Positions 18,201 to 26,556 of a stretch of DNA of 64,000 nt are shown here, piece after piece. The DNA comes from Thiosocius sp963808165. GTDB taxonomy: Bacteria; Pseudomonadota; Gammaproteobacteria; Chromatiales; Chromatiaceae. How positions within the stretch are numbered: the first letter of the stretch is position 1; the number at the start of each line of letters is the position of its first letter. Under the pieces are notes generated by a model, which did not search any database, had not been told where the DNA came from, and saw nothing but the letters and a program-made list of their open reading frames with translations. A program made the translations under genes and the position numbers. The stretch covers positions 290,940 to 354,939 of the forward strand of contig CAWEET010000016.1 of the NCBI GenBank assembly GCA_963808165.1. The letters run 5' to 3'.

Positions 18201-18464
18201 TGCGCGGGCTGTCACTCGGTGAACGGTTTCACTGGGCAAGACACCTTCAGCTATGCAGCCAGCGATGGAGCAAGCAGTGACAGCGCAACCGTTACCGTCT
18301 CTGTGACCACGTTCGATACAGCCGGTTCGCGGGGGGACATCTCTGGGGCGACGCCGTCGTGCAGCCTGTTCGACTCGCTCAGGCATATCGATTGTGCCGG
18401 CTTTGCCTTGAGCGATGCCGACCTGGAGGAAATCACGCAGTTCCTGCAAAAGGTTTTCCCGTAG
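15210..18464 (+). CDS. dockerin-PKD repeat protein with embedded heme motif
   Basis: 1084 residues. The start at 15210 follows AAAGGGAGGGG. Order of parts: signal peptide (to about 25); dockerin type I with two calcium loops DLNGDGQVNVYD and DLDGDGEVTLSD (28-83); nine PKD-type domains, of which numbers 2-7 are almost identical 93-residue units; then a VCBS/cadherin-like domain (NADGTISYSQ ... GQDTFSYAASDG). This last domain is split by an insert with a CAGCH heme site (LYKDHCAGCHSVNG). The final 50 residues end in LSDADLEEITQFLQ, like the last helix of cytochrome c. The halves of a cytochrome fold may thus surround an Ig-like domain. The protein should be secreted and calcium-dependent; its dockerin may bind the adjacent cohesin-like protein. 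Confidence 0.85.
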   Translation: MRTTNAKVCIMLGILASAAAIECWAQGSDLNGDGQVNVYDASIAGSCFGADLQLTPDCEVADLDGDGEVTLSDLQILKAQYGNIAPTADAGVDQAVTVGEPVILDGSGSSDPNGDSLNFNWTMLSRPPGSSAVLSDSAAVRPVFEADVVGGYVVRLIVDDGALFSTSDSVSVTAVATANSPPVADAGPDQSAPVGTGVTLDGSGSSDVDGDVLDFSWTFVSVPAGSTASLSDPAAVKPSFTIDIAGDYVLQLVVNDGLVDSAPDSVSVSTDNSAPVADAGPDQSAPVGTGVTLDGSGSSDVDGDVLDFSWTFVSVPAGSTASLSDPAAVKPSFTIDIAGDYVLQLVVNDGLVDSAPDSVSVSTDNSAPVADAGPDQSAPVGTGVTLDGSGSSDVDGDVLDFSWTFVSVPAGSTASLSDPAAVKPSFTIDIAGDYVLQLVVNDGLVDGAPDSVSVSTDNSAPVADAGPDQSAPVGTGVTLDGSGSSDVDGDVLDFSWTFVSVPAGSTASLSDPAAVKPSFTIDIAGDYVLQLVVNDGLVDGAPDSVSVSTDNSAPVADAGPDQSAPVGTGVTLDGSGSSDVDGDVLDFSWTFVSVPAGSTASLSDPAAVKPSFTIDIAGDYVLQLVVNDGLVDGAPDSVSVSTDNSAPVADAGPDQSAPVGTGVTLDGSGSSDVDGDVLDFSWTFVSVPAGSTASLSDPAAVKPSFTIDIAGDYVLQLVVNDGLVDGAPDSVTVGTQNSPPVADAGPDDVVKVGDTVQLDGAGSTDADNDPLSFFWSLLSLPPGSTAVLSDPFAVDPGFAADLAGDYVAQLIVNDGLVDSAPDTVWIQTENQPPLADAGPGLPVSVGDTVTLDGSGSSDPDGDSISFLWTLKPPVGSSAILSDATAVRPSFVADVAGQYQATLVVSDGLLTSAPDSTVVIASALTVVTAQDDRASTLSDRTVVIAVLDNDTPAGAVSVDPASVTQPAHGTVRLNADGTISYSQAGLTEPSGMQLYKDHCAGCHSVNGFTGQDTFSYAASDGASSDSATVTVSVTTFDTAGSRGDISGATPSCSLFDSLRHIDCAGFALSDADLEEITQFLQKVFP
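15753..17426 (+). repeat. six tandem 279-bp units encoding PKD domains 2-7
   Basis: Each unit starts with CCGGTGGCGGATGC (15753, 16032, 16311, 16590, 16869, 17148) and spans exactly 279 bases (93 codons). The copies differ by only a few bases, for example DSAPDS versus DGAPDS and some synonymous third positions. The near identity points to recent amplification or gene conversion. Short-read assembly can easily collapse or expand this region. Confidence 0.93.
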
Positions 18465-19137
18465 AGGTCGCGGCTGCGCCTCTTCTGGGACGCGAGATGC
18501 TGGAATGATGACGGTGCCGGTGTCGCGTCCCGGAAGTCGATGGGGTGGCCGGACCATTGGGCGCCCGAGGAATCCGATTGGCCCGCCGATGCACTGTTTT
18601 GATCGGGTTTTGCACATTGACTCGGGTTCGCGCAGAACGGACATCGTTCGGTGCTGTTGCCTTGAGGGCGGCGGGGGTGTGCTGTAGCCCTTGCCAGCCA
18701 ATGGGTCTAGATGTGCCCCCGGCATCGCGGTCGGCCGGGAACGAAATCGGCGAGCCTTGAATATCGGTTCGCGCTGCGTGCCGCTATGCCGCGGTCCGCG
18801 CATCGCTTTCCCGGGTGGCCGCAGCCGCCGGTTCTTATCGGATTTAGATTGCTCCCGCGCGGGTTCCCCCGGCAAAATTCCATCGTCCCCCTCGCCGCCG
18901 TTGGAGCATCAGCCTGGGTGCATGCGGGCAGGAGGCTTCTAAGGCGATCCGTTATTCGAATACCAGAGACATCATGGATAGTTTATAAAGGGGCGATCGG
19001 GCCCCCAGACCAGAGCCGACAGCCATGCTGCACAATCTTCGCTTGAATTCCGATCTTGGATTCCAGCCAAGTCTCGAAATTTTCCAGTATCAGGACGATT
19101 CAGAGACCTCCCGCCCGCTGATCGGGTTCCTGCAGAC
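18465..19137. other. 673-base intergenic region
   Basis: This follows the dockerin-PKD gene. Forward open frames here show no recognisable domain. AT-rich patches near 18950-18990 could be a promoter for the outer-membrane protein gene that follows. Confidence 0.35.
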
Positions 19138-20151
19138 GTGATCCGACGATCTTTCGCGGTGAAGTCGGTCGCGTGCCCAAGCCGGCGCTTGTTTCCCTGC
19201 GTCATCGGTCGATCCATCCTGCGTCCGGGCAGTGATTGGTGCGGGCGTTCAGGCGTGGTTTGGGGGGTACTCAGTCTCCTGCTTGTGACCGCCCCGACAG
19301 GTGCCGCGGAGATCGAGCCAAGGGCCTACGTCAACACACCGGTCGGGATCAATTTCCTGATCGCCGGCTACGTCTATTCAGAAGGCGGTCTGGCGACGGA
19401 AGGTTCGTCACCCATCAAGAATGCGGAACTCTCCACCCATACCGGGGTGGTGGCCTATGCCCGAACGCTGGATGTGGGGGGGAAATCAGGCAAGTTCGAT
19501 ATGATCTTGCCGTTTTCCGATCTGTCCGGGAATGCGATGGTTGCCGGCCAACGCCGCGAGCGCAATATTGCCGGTTTGAACGACCCGCGCTTCCGTTTCT
19601 CGGTCAATTTCTACGGCGCCCCCGCGTTGTCGTTGCAGGAGTTCGCCAACTACCAGCAGGACTTGATCATAGGGGCAAGTGTCCAGGTCTCTGCGCCCCT
19701 TGGGCAATACGACAGCAACAAGCTGGTCAATCAGGGCAACAACCGTTGGTTCATCAAGCCCGACATTGGCATCTCCAAGGCGTTGGGGCCGCTGGCGTTG
19801 GAGCTCTCCACCGGCGTGTTCTATTTCACCGACAATGATGACTACTTGGGTGGCAAGAAGCTCGAGCAGGATCCGATCTCCTCCACGCAACTACACGTTA
19901 CATACAATCTGGGCCGCGGCGTCTGGGCAGCACTGAGCGGGACTTACGATTACGGTGGGCGCACGACGATAGACGGCGTACGCAGCGAAGAAGCCGATGG
20001 CAATTTTCGCACGGGCGCCACACTTGCTTTGCCGGTTAACCGGAACAATTCGATCAAGCTTTACGCTGCCACCGACGTGCAAACCAGTATCGGGACGGAC
20101 GTCAACCTGGTTGGGGTCGTCTGGCAGCACCGTTGGGGCGGTGGACTGTGA
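19138..20151 (+). CDS. outer-membrane beta-barrel protein, MetA-of-phenol-degradation family
   Basis: Up to 337 residues. A signal sequence (VVWGVLSLLLVTAPTGAAEI) lies at about residues 40-58 of the longest reading, so the true start is probably downstream of GTG 19138 and is uncertain. The mature part is a chain of amphipathic beta strands ending in VGVVWQHRWGGGL, close to the aromatic C-terminal signature of outer-membrane barrels. PRAYVNTPVGINFLIAGYVY, FDMILPFSDLSG and DPRFRFSVNFYGAPAL match the MetA-pathway-of-phenol-degradation/transporter family. Members are thought to let hydrophobic substrates cross the outer membrane. The role here is unknown. No metabolic genes are adjacent. Confidence 0.72.
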   Translation: MIRRSFAVKSVACPSRRLFPCVIGRSILRPGSDWCGRSGVVWGVLSLLLVTAPTGAAEIEPRAYVNTPVGINFLIAGYVYSEGGLATEGSSPIKNAELSTHTGVVAYARTLDVGGKSGKFDMILPFSDLSGNAMVAGQRRERNIAGLNDPRFRFSVNFYGAPALSLQEFANYQQDLIIGASVQVSAPLGQYDSNKLVNQGNNRWFIKPDIGISKALGPLALELSTGVFYFTDNDDYLGGKKLEQDPISSTQLHVTYNLGRGVWAALSGTYDYGGRTTIDGVRSEEADGNFRTGATLALPVNRNNSIKLYAATDVQTSIGTDVNLVGVVWQHRWGGGL

Positions 20152-20346
20152 GCCCCCTGGTGAGCGCCAAGGCCCGGTTGCGCATAGGCATCGAAAAGCC
20201 TGCTCTGGCCAAGCTGGACGCTGTCCCCGACCGTTAGGCACCTGCGCCCTGGCGCACTCGACCCGCTCAACACAGTGAATGTGTTCTTAAAGGATCTCGA
20301 TCTCAAACCGATCTTTTTTGCATATTCCCAAGGTGCAGCTGCCAGC

Positions 20347-20778
20347 ATGCGATTGACCGCATCGATCCTGATTGTCCTGCTTGGCCACGTCGCCCATGCC
20401 GGCGGTGCGGCCTGCGTGATGGCCAAGTACCAGGGCCAGACGTTGGACTATGCGTTGGTCTACGACCGATCGCACCCCGATGAGGCGCAGCAGGCGGCAT
20501 CGGACGAACTGCGCCAGAAGGGTTATGCAGAGCATGCCGGTCGCCTCGATGTGATGCGTGCCCAGAATCTGAGCAATCTTGATCGGGCGTATGTCATCGT
20601 CATTCGCAGCGAGTTCAGGGATAGGCGCGGCAAGGCGCGTTCGGCGATGGGCTGTGGCTTCAGCGAAGATTCGTATCGCGACGCAGAACTCGATGCGGTG
20701 CGTGACCTTCAAGCCTATTTCTGGGGTTGGAAGCCCGACCTGCACGGCTACGAACTTGTGCGCCGGTTTCAGTACTGA
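20347..20778 (+). CDS. exported protein of unknown function
   Basis: 143 residues from ATG 20347 (MRLTASILIVLLGHVAHA as signal peptide). The mature part has two cysteines (GAACVMAKY and MGCGFSED) that may form a disulfide, and a central RAYVIVIRSEFRDRRGKARSA segment. It ends VRRFQY. I recognise no family. An upstream ATG at 20275 would add 24 residues that spoil the signal peptide. A MITE-like element begins 20 bases after the stop, so any terminator has been pushed away or is supplied by the element. Confidence 0.6.
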   Translation: MRLTASILIVLLGHVAHAGGAACVMAKYQGQTLDYALVYDRSHPDEAQQAASDELRQKGYAEHAGRLDVMRAQNLSNLDRAYVIVIRSEFRDRRGKARSAMGCGFSEDSYRDAELDAVRDLQAYFWGWKPDLHGYELVRRFQY

Positions 20779-20798
20779 GTGTCGTCCAGCCGACTTTA

Positions 20799-21064
20799 GG
20801 GCCTGTTAACACTAATCCGGAGCGTGTCGCCGGAGGCCATTTTTTCGCAGATCAAGGCGTAACGAGCGCTGTGTAGCAGGCTACGTAAGCGAGCTGCAAC
20901 GCAGAGCTGTGGAAAAATGGCCCCGTCCCTTCGGGTTGCGCCCCAAAATGGGCCACTCGGTGTTACTCGTCGTTCATTTGGAATGACCAAACTTCACTCC
21001 TCGCGCCTTGATTGGCCCATTTTGGGGCAGCAACGACACGGTCCGGATTAGTGTTAACAGGCCC
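20799..21064. mobile_element. MITE-like element, copy 2 (266 bp, inverted)
   Basis: Inverted relative to copy 1 and nearly identical to it. TA flanks both ends (20797-20798 and 21065-21066). The left neighbour is TTTA, not CTAG, which shows that the duplicated target is TA rather than CTAG. The same two internal hairpins are present. It lies between the exported-protein gene and soeA. Confidence 0.9.
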
Positions 21065-21287
21065 TAGTATCCTTTCCGCAGGACGATTCTCCCGCATCTG
21101 GCCTGAACAGTTGCCTGCCGTTTGGCTTCTGAAGCGGGCATACCCCATCGTTGACGCGTGCCCTGTTCGTGCCCTGTTCGTGCCCTGTCCGGGTCATGCG
21201 CATTGATATTAGTCGCCGCGAATATTAGTATGTTAAATGTTTGTTATAAAAGACCGTGAACCGGTCATAAAACAAAGGGCTTAGGGC

Positions 21288-24194
21288 ATGTTGGATCCCG
21301 TATTGCACGTCGAGGCAGAGACTGGCCGTAGGGAGGTCAAGAATACGACCTGCTACATGTGCGCCTGCCGCTGCGGCATCCGCGTCACGCTGCGCGACGG
21401 CGAGGTCCGGCACATCGAGGGCAACCCCGACCACCCGTTGAACAAGGGGGTGATCTGCGCCAAGGGTGCCTCGGGCATCATGAAGCAGTACTCGCCGGCG
21501 CGCCTGACCAAGCCGCTGATGCGCCGTCAGGGCGGGGTGCGCGGAGAGTCCGACTTCGAGGAGATCTCCTGGGAGCAGGCGTTTCAGATCATGGCGGAAC
21601 GCCTGTCCAAGCTGCGCGCCGAGGACCCGAAGAAGTTTGCCTTGTTCACCGGGCGCGACCAGATGCAGGCCTTGACCGGGATGTTCGCCAGGCAGTTCGG
21701 TACGCCGAACTATGCCGCACACGGCGGTTTCTGTTCGGTCAACATGGCTGCGGGTCTGATCTATACGATCGGGGGTTCGTTCTGGGAGTTCGGCGGGCCG
21801 GATCTCGACCGCGCCAAGCTGTTCGTGATGATTGGTACCGCCGAGGATCACCATTCCAACCCGCTTAAGATCGCCATCTCGAAGTTCAAGCGCCGCGGCG
21901 GCCGCTTCATCTCGATCAACCCGGTGCGTACCGGCTATTCGGCGATCGCCGACGAATGGGTCCCGATCAAGCCGGGCACCGACGGCGCGCTGCTGCTGGC
22001 AATCACCCACGAGATCATCATGCAGGGTCTGTACGACCGTGAGTTCATGGTCGATTACACGAATGCCGCCGAACTGGTGAATCTGGATCCGGCATCCGAT
22101 GACTACGGCATGTTCATCCGTACCAACAAGCCGGTCGAGGAGGGTTGTTTCGACGCCCAGAACAAGCTTTGGTGGGACCGCAAGACCAACGGCCCGGTCG
22201 ATGTGCGCTGCGAGGGTTGTGACCCCTACCTGCTCGGCAGCTACGAACTCGACGGCAAACCCGTCAAGACCGCGTTCCAGATGTTGAAGGAGCGGGTCGA
22301 GGAGTACACGCCCGAGTGGGCGGCCGGCATCACCGGTATCCCGGTCGAGACCATCAAACGACTGGCGCACGAGATGGGCGTCACCGCCCGCGACCAGAAG
22401 ATCGAACTGCCGGTCCAGTGGACCGACGTGTGGGGCCGTGAGCATGATTCGGTGATCGGCAACCCGGTCGCATTTCACTCGATGCGCGGGCTGGCGGCGC
22501 ACTCCAACGGTTTTCAGACCATCCGCGCGCTCGGCGTGCTGATGACCCTGCTGGGCACCATAGACCGGCCGGGTGGCTTCCGCCACAAGGCACCTTTCCC
22601 GCGACCGATCCCGCCGTGCCCGAAGCCGCCGAAGGGTCCGGACGCGGTGCAGCCGAATACCCCGCTGGATGGCATGCCGCTCGGTTGGCCGGCCGACCCG
22701 AACGATCTGTTCGTCGACGAGCACGGCAACCCGGTGCGCATCGACAAGGCGTTTTCCTGGGAATACCCGCTTTCGGTGCACGGTCTGATGCACAACGTGA
22801 TCACCAATGCCTGGCGCGGCGATCCCTACAGGATAGACACGCTGATGCTGTTCATGGCCAACATGGCCTGGAACTCGTCGATGAACACCGACAAGGTGCG
22901 CGACATGCTGGCCGACAAGGACGAGAACGGCGAGTACAAGATCCCGTTCATCATCGTCTGTGACGCGTTCCAGTCGGAGACGGTCGCATTCGCCGACCTG
23001 GTGCTGCCGGATACGAGCTATCTCGAACGCCACGATGCGCTGTCCATGCTGGACCGGCCGATATCCGAGTTCGATGGGCCGGTCGACTCGGTGCGCATCC
23101 CTGTGGTGCCGCCAAAGGGACAGTGCAAGCCCTTCCAGGAGGTGCTGATCGAGCTGGGTTCGCGCCTCGGGCTGCCGGCCTTTGTCGACGAAAAGGGCGC
23201 GCGCAAATTCCGTGACTACCCCGATTTCATCATCAATTACGAGACCTCGCCGGGCTCCGGTATCGGTTTTCTGTCCGGCTGGCGCGGCAAGGGCGGCGAG
23301 AAATTCCTCAAGGGCGAACCCAACCCCCGTCAGTGGGAGATGTACGCGAAGAACAACTGCGTGTTCCACTACGAACTGCCGAAGTCGTACCAGTACATGC
23401 GCAACTGGAACAAGGGCTATCTGGAGTGGGCGCGCGCGCACGGCATGACGCGCTTTGCCGAGCCGATCAATGTGCACGTCTACTCCGAGGTGCTGCAGAA
23501 ATTCCGCCTCGCCGCACAGGGCAGAAGACCCGGCAGGCGGCCGCCTGCGCACCTGGCACGGCGCGTCGAGACCTATTTCGATCCCTTGCCGTTCTACCAC
23601 GAGACACTGGAGTCGGAGCTGGTGGATACTCACGAGTATCCGCTCAACGCGCTCACCCAGCGTCCGATGGCGATGTACCATTCCTGGGACAGCCAGAACG
23701 CCTGGCTGCGCCAGATTCACACCCACAACTACCTGTTCATGAGCCCCAGGCTGGGCGCGTCGCAGGGCTTCGAAGACGGCGACTGGGTCTGGGTCGAGTC
23801 ACCGCATGGCAAGGTGCGCTGCATGGCGCGCTTCTCCGAATCGGTCGAGCCGGGCACGGTTTGGACCTGGAACGCGATCGGCAAGGCGGCAGGCGCCTGG
23901 GGGCTGAACCCGAAGGCCAACGAATCGCAGAAGGGCTTTCTGCTAAACCACCTGATCTCGGAAGAGCTGCCGCCCTGCGAGGCCGGTCCGCACCTGTCGA
24001 ACTCGGACCCGGTGACCGGTCAGGCGGCCTGGTTCGACGTGCGGGTCAAGGTCTACAAGGCCGACGACAGCGAGCCGCGCGCGACCTTCCCGCAGTTCCA
24101 GGCGCAGCGGCGCGTACCCGGGCAGGACCGCCGGCGCGGCAGGTGGCAGGCCTACTTTGCCGGCATGTTCCGGCGCAAGACCGGTATCGAGTAG
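21288..24194 (+). CDS. soeA: cytoplasmic sulfite dehydrogenase, molybdopterin subunit SoeA
   Basis: 968 residues, a complex-iron-sulfur molybdoenzyme catalytic subunit. The N-terminus has no Tat signal but has the [4Fe-4S] motif C22-x2-C25-x3-C29 with the fourth Cys in GVICAKG (57). MGD-binding regions follow: FGGPDLDRAKLFVMIGTAEDHHSN, then FISINPVRTGYSAIADEWVPIKPGTDGALLLA, and a C-terminal MSPRLGASQGFEDGDWVWVESPHG. Lack of a Tat signal, length near 970, and the following FeS and DmsC-type genes fit SoeABC of purple sulfur bacteria, which oxidises sulfite to sulfate on the cytoplasmic face. A polysulfide- or thiosulfate-reductase-type role is the main alternative. An AT-rich promoter-like stretch lies at 21225-21275. 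Confidence 0.82.
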   Translation: MLDPVLHVEAETGRREVKNTTCYMCACRCGIRVTLRDGEVRHIEGNPDHPLNKGVICAKGASGIMKQYSPARLTKPLMRRQGGVRGESDFEEISWEQAFQIMAERLSKLRAEDPKKFALFTGRDQMQALTGMFARQFGTPNYAAHGGFCSVNMAAGLIYTIGGSFWEFGGPDLDRAKLFVMIGTAEDHHSNPLKIAISKFKRRGGRFISINPVRTGYSAIADEWVPIKPGTDGALLLAITHEIIMQGLYDREFMVDYTNAAELVNLDPASDDYGMFIRTNKPVEEGCFDAQNKLWWDRKTNGPVDVRCEGCDPYLLGSYELDGKPVKTAFQMLKERVEEYTPEWAAGITGIPVETIKRLAHEMGVTARDQKIELPVQWTDVWGREHDSVIGNPVAFHSMRGLAAHSNGFQTIRALGVLMTLLGTIDRPGGFRHKAPFPRPIPPCPKPPKGPDAVQPNTPLDGMPLGWPADPNDLFVDEHGNPVRIDKAFSWEYPLSVHGLMHNVITNAWRGDPYRIDTLMLFMANMAWNSSMNTDKVRDMLADKDENGEYKIPFIIVCDAFQSETVAFADLVLPDTSYLERHDALSMLDRPISEFDGPVDSVRIPVVPPKGQCKPFQEVLIELGSRLGLPAFVDEKGARKFRDYPDFIINYETSPGSGIGFLSGWRGKGGEKFLKGEPNPRQWEMYAKNNCVFHYELPKSYQYMRNWNKGYLEWARAHGMTRFAEPINVHVYSEVLQKFRLAAQGRRPGRRPPAHLARRVETYFDPLPFYHETLESELVDTHEYPLNALTQRPMAMYHSWDSQNAWLRQIHTHNYLFMSPRLGASQGFEDGDWVWVESPHGKVRCMARFSESVEPGTVWTWNAIGKAAGAWGLNPKANESQKGFLLNHLISEELPPCEAGPHLSNSDPVTGQAAWFDVRVKVYKADDSEPRATFPQFQAQRRVPGQDRRRGRWQAYFAGMFRRKTGIE

Positions 24195-24211
24195 GGCAGG
24201 AGTAGCGGCAG

Positions 24212-24934
24212 ATGACACAGTTGGCACTGGTAATCGATCTGAACGTCTGCGTGGGATGCCACGCCTGCGTGACCTCGTGCAAGGAATGGAATACGTCGGG
24301 CTGGGCCGGTACGATGGCCGATCAGCGCCCTTACGGTACCGACCCCACCGGCACCTTCTTCAACCGCGTGCAGATGTTCGAGGTTGGCGAGTACCCCAAG
24401 ACCGAGACGGTCCACTTTCCCAAGAGTTGCCTGCACTGCGAGGAGCCGCCCTGCGTGCCGGTCTGCCCGACCGGGGCATCGTACAAACGCGAAGACAACG
24501 GAGTGGTGCTGGTCGACTACGACAAATGCATCGGCTGCAAGTACTGCTCCTGGGCCTGTCCGTATGGCGTGCGCGAACTCGACGAGCAGCAGAAGGTGAT
24601 GAAGAAGTGCACCTTGTGCATCGACCGTATCACGGATCAGACCCTGCCCGAGAACGAGCGCAAGCCAGCCTGTGTGCTGGCCTGTCCGACTACGGCACGC
24701 TTGTACGGCGACGTGCACGACCCCGACTCCGAGGTCTCGATCGCGATCCGCGAGAATGGCGGCTACCAGCTGATGCCGGAGTGGGGCACGCAGCCGGCCA
24801 ACCACTACCTGCCGCGGCGCAAGACCCGCATCCAGATCTTCGACGACGAACTCGAACGCGCGGACAATCCGCTCAAGAAAGAGGCGCCGCTACCGGCCGC
24901 CGAGGGTGAGACCCTCGACGACGTCGCGTACTAG
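24212..24934 (+). CDS. soeB: sulfite dehydrogenase iron-sulfur subunit SoeB
   Basis: 240 residues with four ferredoxin-like cysteine groups: CVGCHACVTSC, CLHCEEPPCVPVC, CIGCKYCSWAC and CTLC...ACVLAC. These should hold four [4Fe-4S] clusters, as in DmsB/PsrB-type electron-transfer subunits. It begins 17 bases after soeA. The last codons read ...DDVAY then TAG; the TA is the target duplication and the G is the first base of the MITE-like element, so the stop codon is partly made by the insertion. The insertion may have trimmed the natural C-terminus. It would pass electrons from SoeA to the membrane subunit SoeC. Confidence 0.85.
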   Translation: MTQLALVIDLNVCVGCHACVTSCKEWNTSGWAGTMADQRPYGTDPTGTFFNRVQMFEVGEYPKTETVHFPKSCLHCEEPPCVPVCPTGASYKREDNGVVLVDYDKCIGCKYCSWACPYGVRELDEQQKVMKKCTLCIDRITDQTLPENERKPACVLACPTTARLYGDVHDPDSEVSIAIRENGGYQLMPEWGTQPANHYLPRRKTRIQIFDDELERADNPLKKEAPLPAAEGETLDDVAY

Positions 24935-25200
24935 GGCCTGTTAACACTATGCGGATACCCATCGACAGAGCCCCATTTTTTGCAGGACCAGGCGCAGTGA
25001 GCGCTGTGTACCTGCCGTACATGAGCGAAACTGCAACGCAGGCCGGTGGAAAATGGGGCCTGTCCCTCCGGGTTGGCCCTCAACTCAGGCCATGCAGCGT
25101 TGCACATCGCTTATTTGGAATAACCAAACTGCGCTCTGCGCGCCTTGCTTGGCCTGATTTGAGGACCAACGCTGGGCGTCCGCATAGTGTTAACAGGCCC
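24934..25200. mobile_element. MITE-like element, copy 3, inside the soe operon
   Basis: 267 bp with ends GGGCCTGTTAACACTATGCGG and their complement, flanked by TA (24932-24933 and 25201-25202). The core differs from copies 1 and 2 but keeps the plan of two hairpins (CCCCATTTTTTGC with GGAAAATGGGGC; GGCCCTCAACTCAGGCC with GGCCTGATTTGAGG). It is a diverged subfamily. It separates soeB from soeC by 288 bases in what is normally a tight operon. Confidence 0.88.
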
Positions 25201-25222
25201 TAGGGCCTGGAGTAATCTAAAG

Positions 25223-26215
25223 ATGCATCCCGCATTCTCGGTAATCTTCCTCACCACCCTGATCGGTGCGGGCCAGGGCCTGTTCATGGCATTGGTCACC
25301 GGCCAGGTGTACTCGCTGGCCAACCTGCTGGCGCCACAGGACAGCGTGAACTTCTATGCCACCGGCAGCCTGCTGGCACTGGTGCTGCTGGGCCTCGGTC
25401 TGGTGGCTGCGGTGTTTCACCTCGGCAAGCCGAGCTATTTCATCACCCGCGCCTGGCGCGGCATCACCCAGTGGCGGACCTCGTGGCTTTCACGCGAGCT
25501 GATTGCGCTGCCGGCATTCATGCTGTTGGTTGGACTTTACGGAGCGGCCCACTATCTCGATTTCACCCAGCCATGGCTGGTCGTGAAGGGCCAGTTGCCG
25601 ATCGATGCCACCCTGGTGCTGGGTATACTCGGGGTGTTGGGTGCGATCGTACTGTTCGTCTGTACCGCGATGATCTACGCCAGTCTGCGCTTCCTGCAGG
25701 AGTGGCACAGCCCGCTGACCGTGGCCAACTTCACCCTGTTCGGACTGGCCTCCGGCTTTACGCTCGCAGCGGCGTTCTCGGCCTGGCGCGGCGTCGAGCT
25801 GGTCGCGTTCTATGGCGTCTGGGCGGTGATATTCACGATTCTGGCGGCCATCACGCGCGGCTTCTCGATGTATCGCAATGCGCGCATCAAACACAAGTCA
25901 ACCCTGCAGACCGCGATCGGGGTGCGCCATACGAAAATACGGCAGAAGTCGATGGGCTTCATGGGCGGGTCGTTCAATACCCGTGAGTTCTTTCATGGTG
26001 CCGGTGCCGGCAGCGTTGCGCTGGTCAAGGTCTTCTTCGCGGTGACGGTCTTTCTGGTGCCTGTGATCCTGCTGGGCGCGTCCAATGCGATGCAGTCGGC
26101 GTACCTGCCGATGCTGGCCTTTGTCGTGCAGTTTCTCGGCCTGATGGTCGAGCGCTGGTATTTCTTTGCCGAGGCCAGGCATCCGCAAAATCTGTACTAC
26201 CAGTCGATGGCCTGA
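25223..26215 (+). CDS. soeC: sulfite dehydrogenase membrane anchor SoeC (DmsC type)
   Basis: 330 residues, about eight membrane helices, starting MHPAFSVIFLTTLIGAGQGL. TGGAGTAATCTAAAG precedes ATG 25223, which decides the start; a GTG at 25187 lies inside the MITE-like element and is rejected. The motifs HLGKPSYFITRAWRGITQWRTSWLSRE and LVERWYFFAEA-like MVERWYFFAEARHPQN are typical of the DmsC/SoeC family, which binds quinone without heme. It would deliver electrons from sulfite to the quinone pool. A MITE-like element lies directly upstream, so transcription must cross it or start within it. Confidence 0.85.
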   Translation: MHPAFSVIFLTTLIGAGQGLFMALVTGQVYSLANLLAPQDSVNFYATGSLLALVLLGLGLVAAVFHLGKPSYFITRAWRGITQWRTSWLSRELIALPAFMLLVGLYGAAHYLDFTQPWLVVKGQLPIDATLVLGILGVLGAIVLFVCTAMIYASLRFLQEWHSPLTVANFTLFGLASGFTLAAAFSAWRGVELVAFYGVWAVIFTILAAITRGFSMYRNARIKHKSTLQTAIGVRHTKIRQKSMGFMGGSFNTREFFHGAGAGSVALVKVFFAVTVFLVPVILLGASNAMQSAYLPMLAFVVQFLGLMVERWYFFAEARHPQNLYYQSMA

Positions 26216-26222
26216 TGGCGTC

Positions 26223-26439
26223 GTCGGGCACAGCCCGACCTACCCAACTGGAAGTGAGCGGATCGTAGGGTGGGCTGCGCCCGCCGAACAATCGCAGCAT
26301 GAACCTGCCTGCCCAGCATGGCCGCGACGCGAGCGACTCGTAGGGCGGGCTGCGCCCGCCGAACAATCGCAGCACGAACCCAACTGCCCGTCATGACCGC
26401 GACACGAGCGGATCGTAGGGCGGGCTGCGCCCGCCGAAC
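26223..26439. repeat. REP-like palindrome cluster after soeC
   Basis: Three nearly identical palindromic units with core TAGGGCGGGCTGCGCCCGCC followed by GAAC lie at 26264-26289, 26339-26364 and 26414-26439, exactly 75 bases apart. The spacers are also similar (AATCGCAGCA-GAACC and GACACGAGCG). A related hairpin GTCGGGC-aca-GCCCGAC with the opposite flank (CTACCC) lies at 26223-26239. Such clusters at 3' ends of operons can stabilise mRNA or mark RAYT-mobilised REP sequences. Confidence 0.85.
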
Positions 26440-26556
26440 CGGTCTCGTTCGCGACTCGACCTGCCGGTCAGCCAAGAACAGGTTTTCCAACGCCGCCGAC
26501 CGACGACGTTACAATCGAGGCCGAAGCGCGGGACAGAGCATAAGGAGCAGAGCAGC

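Noticed and set aside
21225..23726. Long reverse-strand open frame opposite soeA
   Set aside because: It is a shadow of a GC-rich gene: low-complexity, His/Arg/Val-rich translation with no family features, while the forward frame is clearly a molybdoenzyme.
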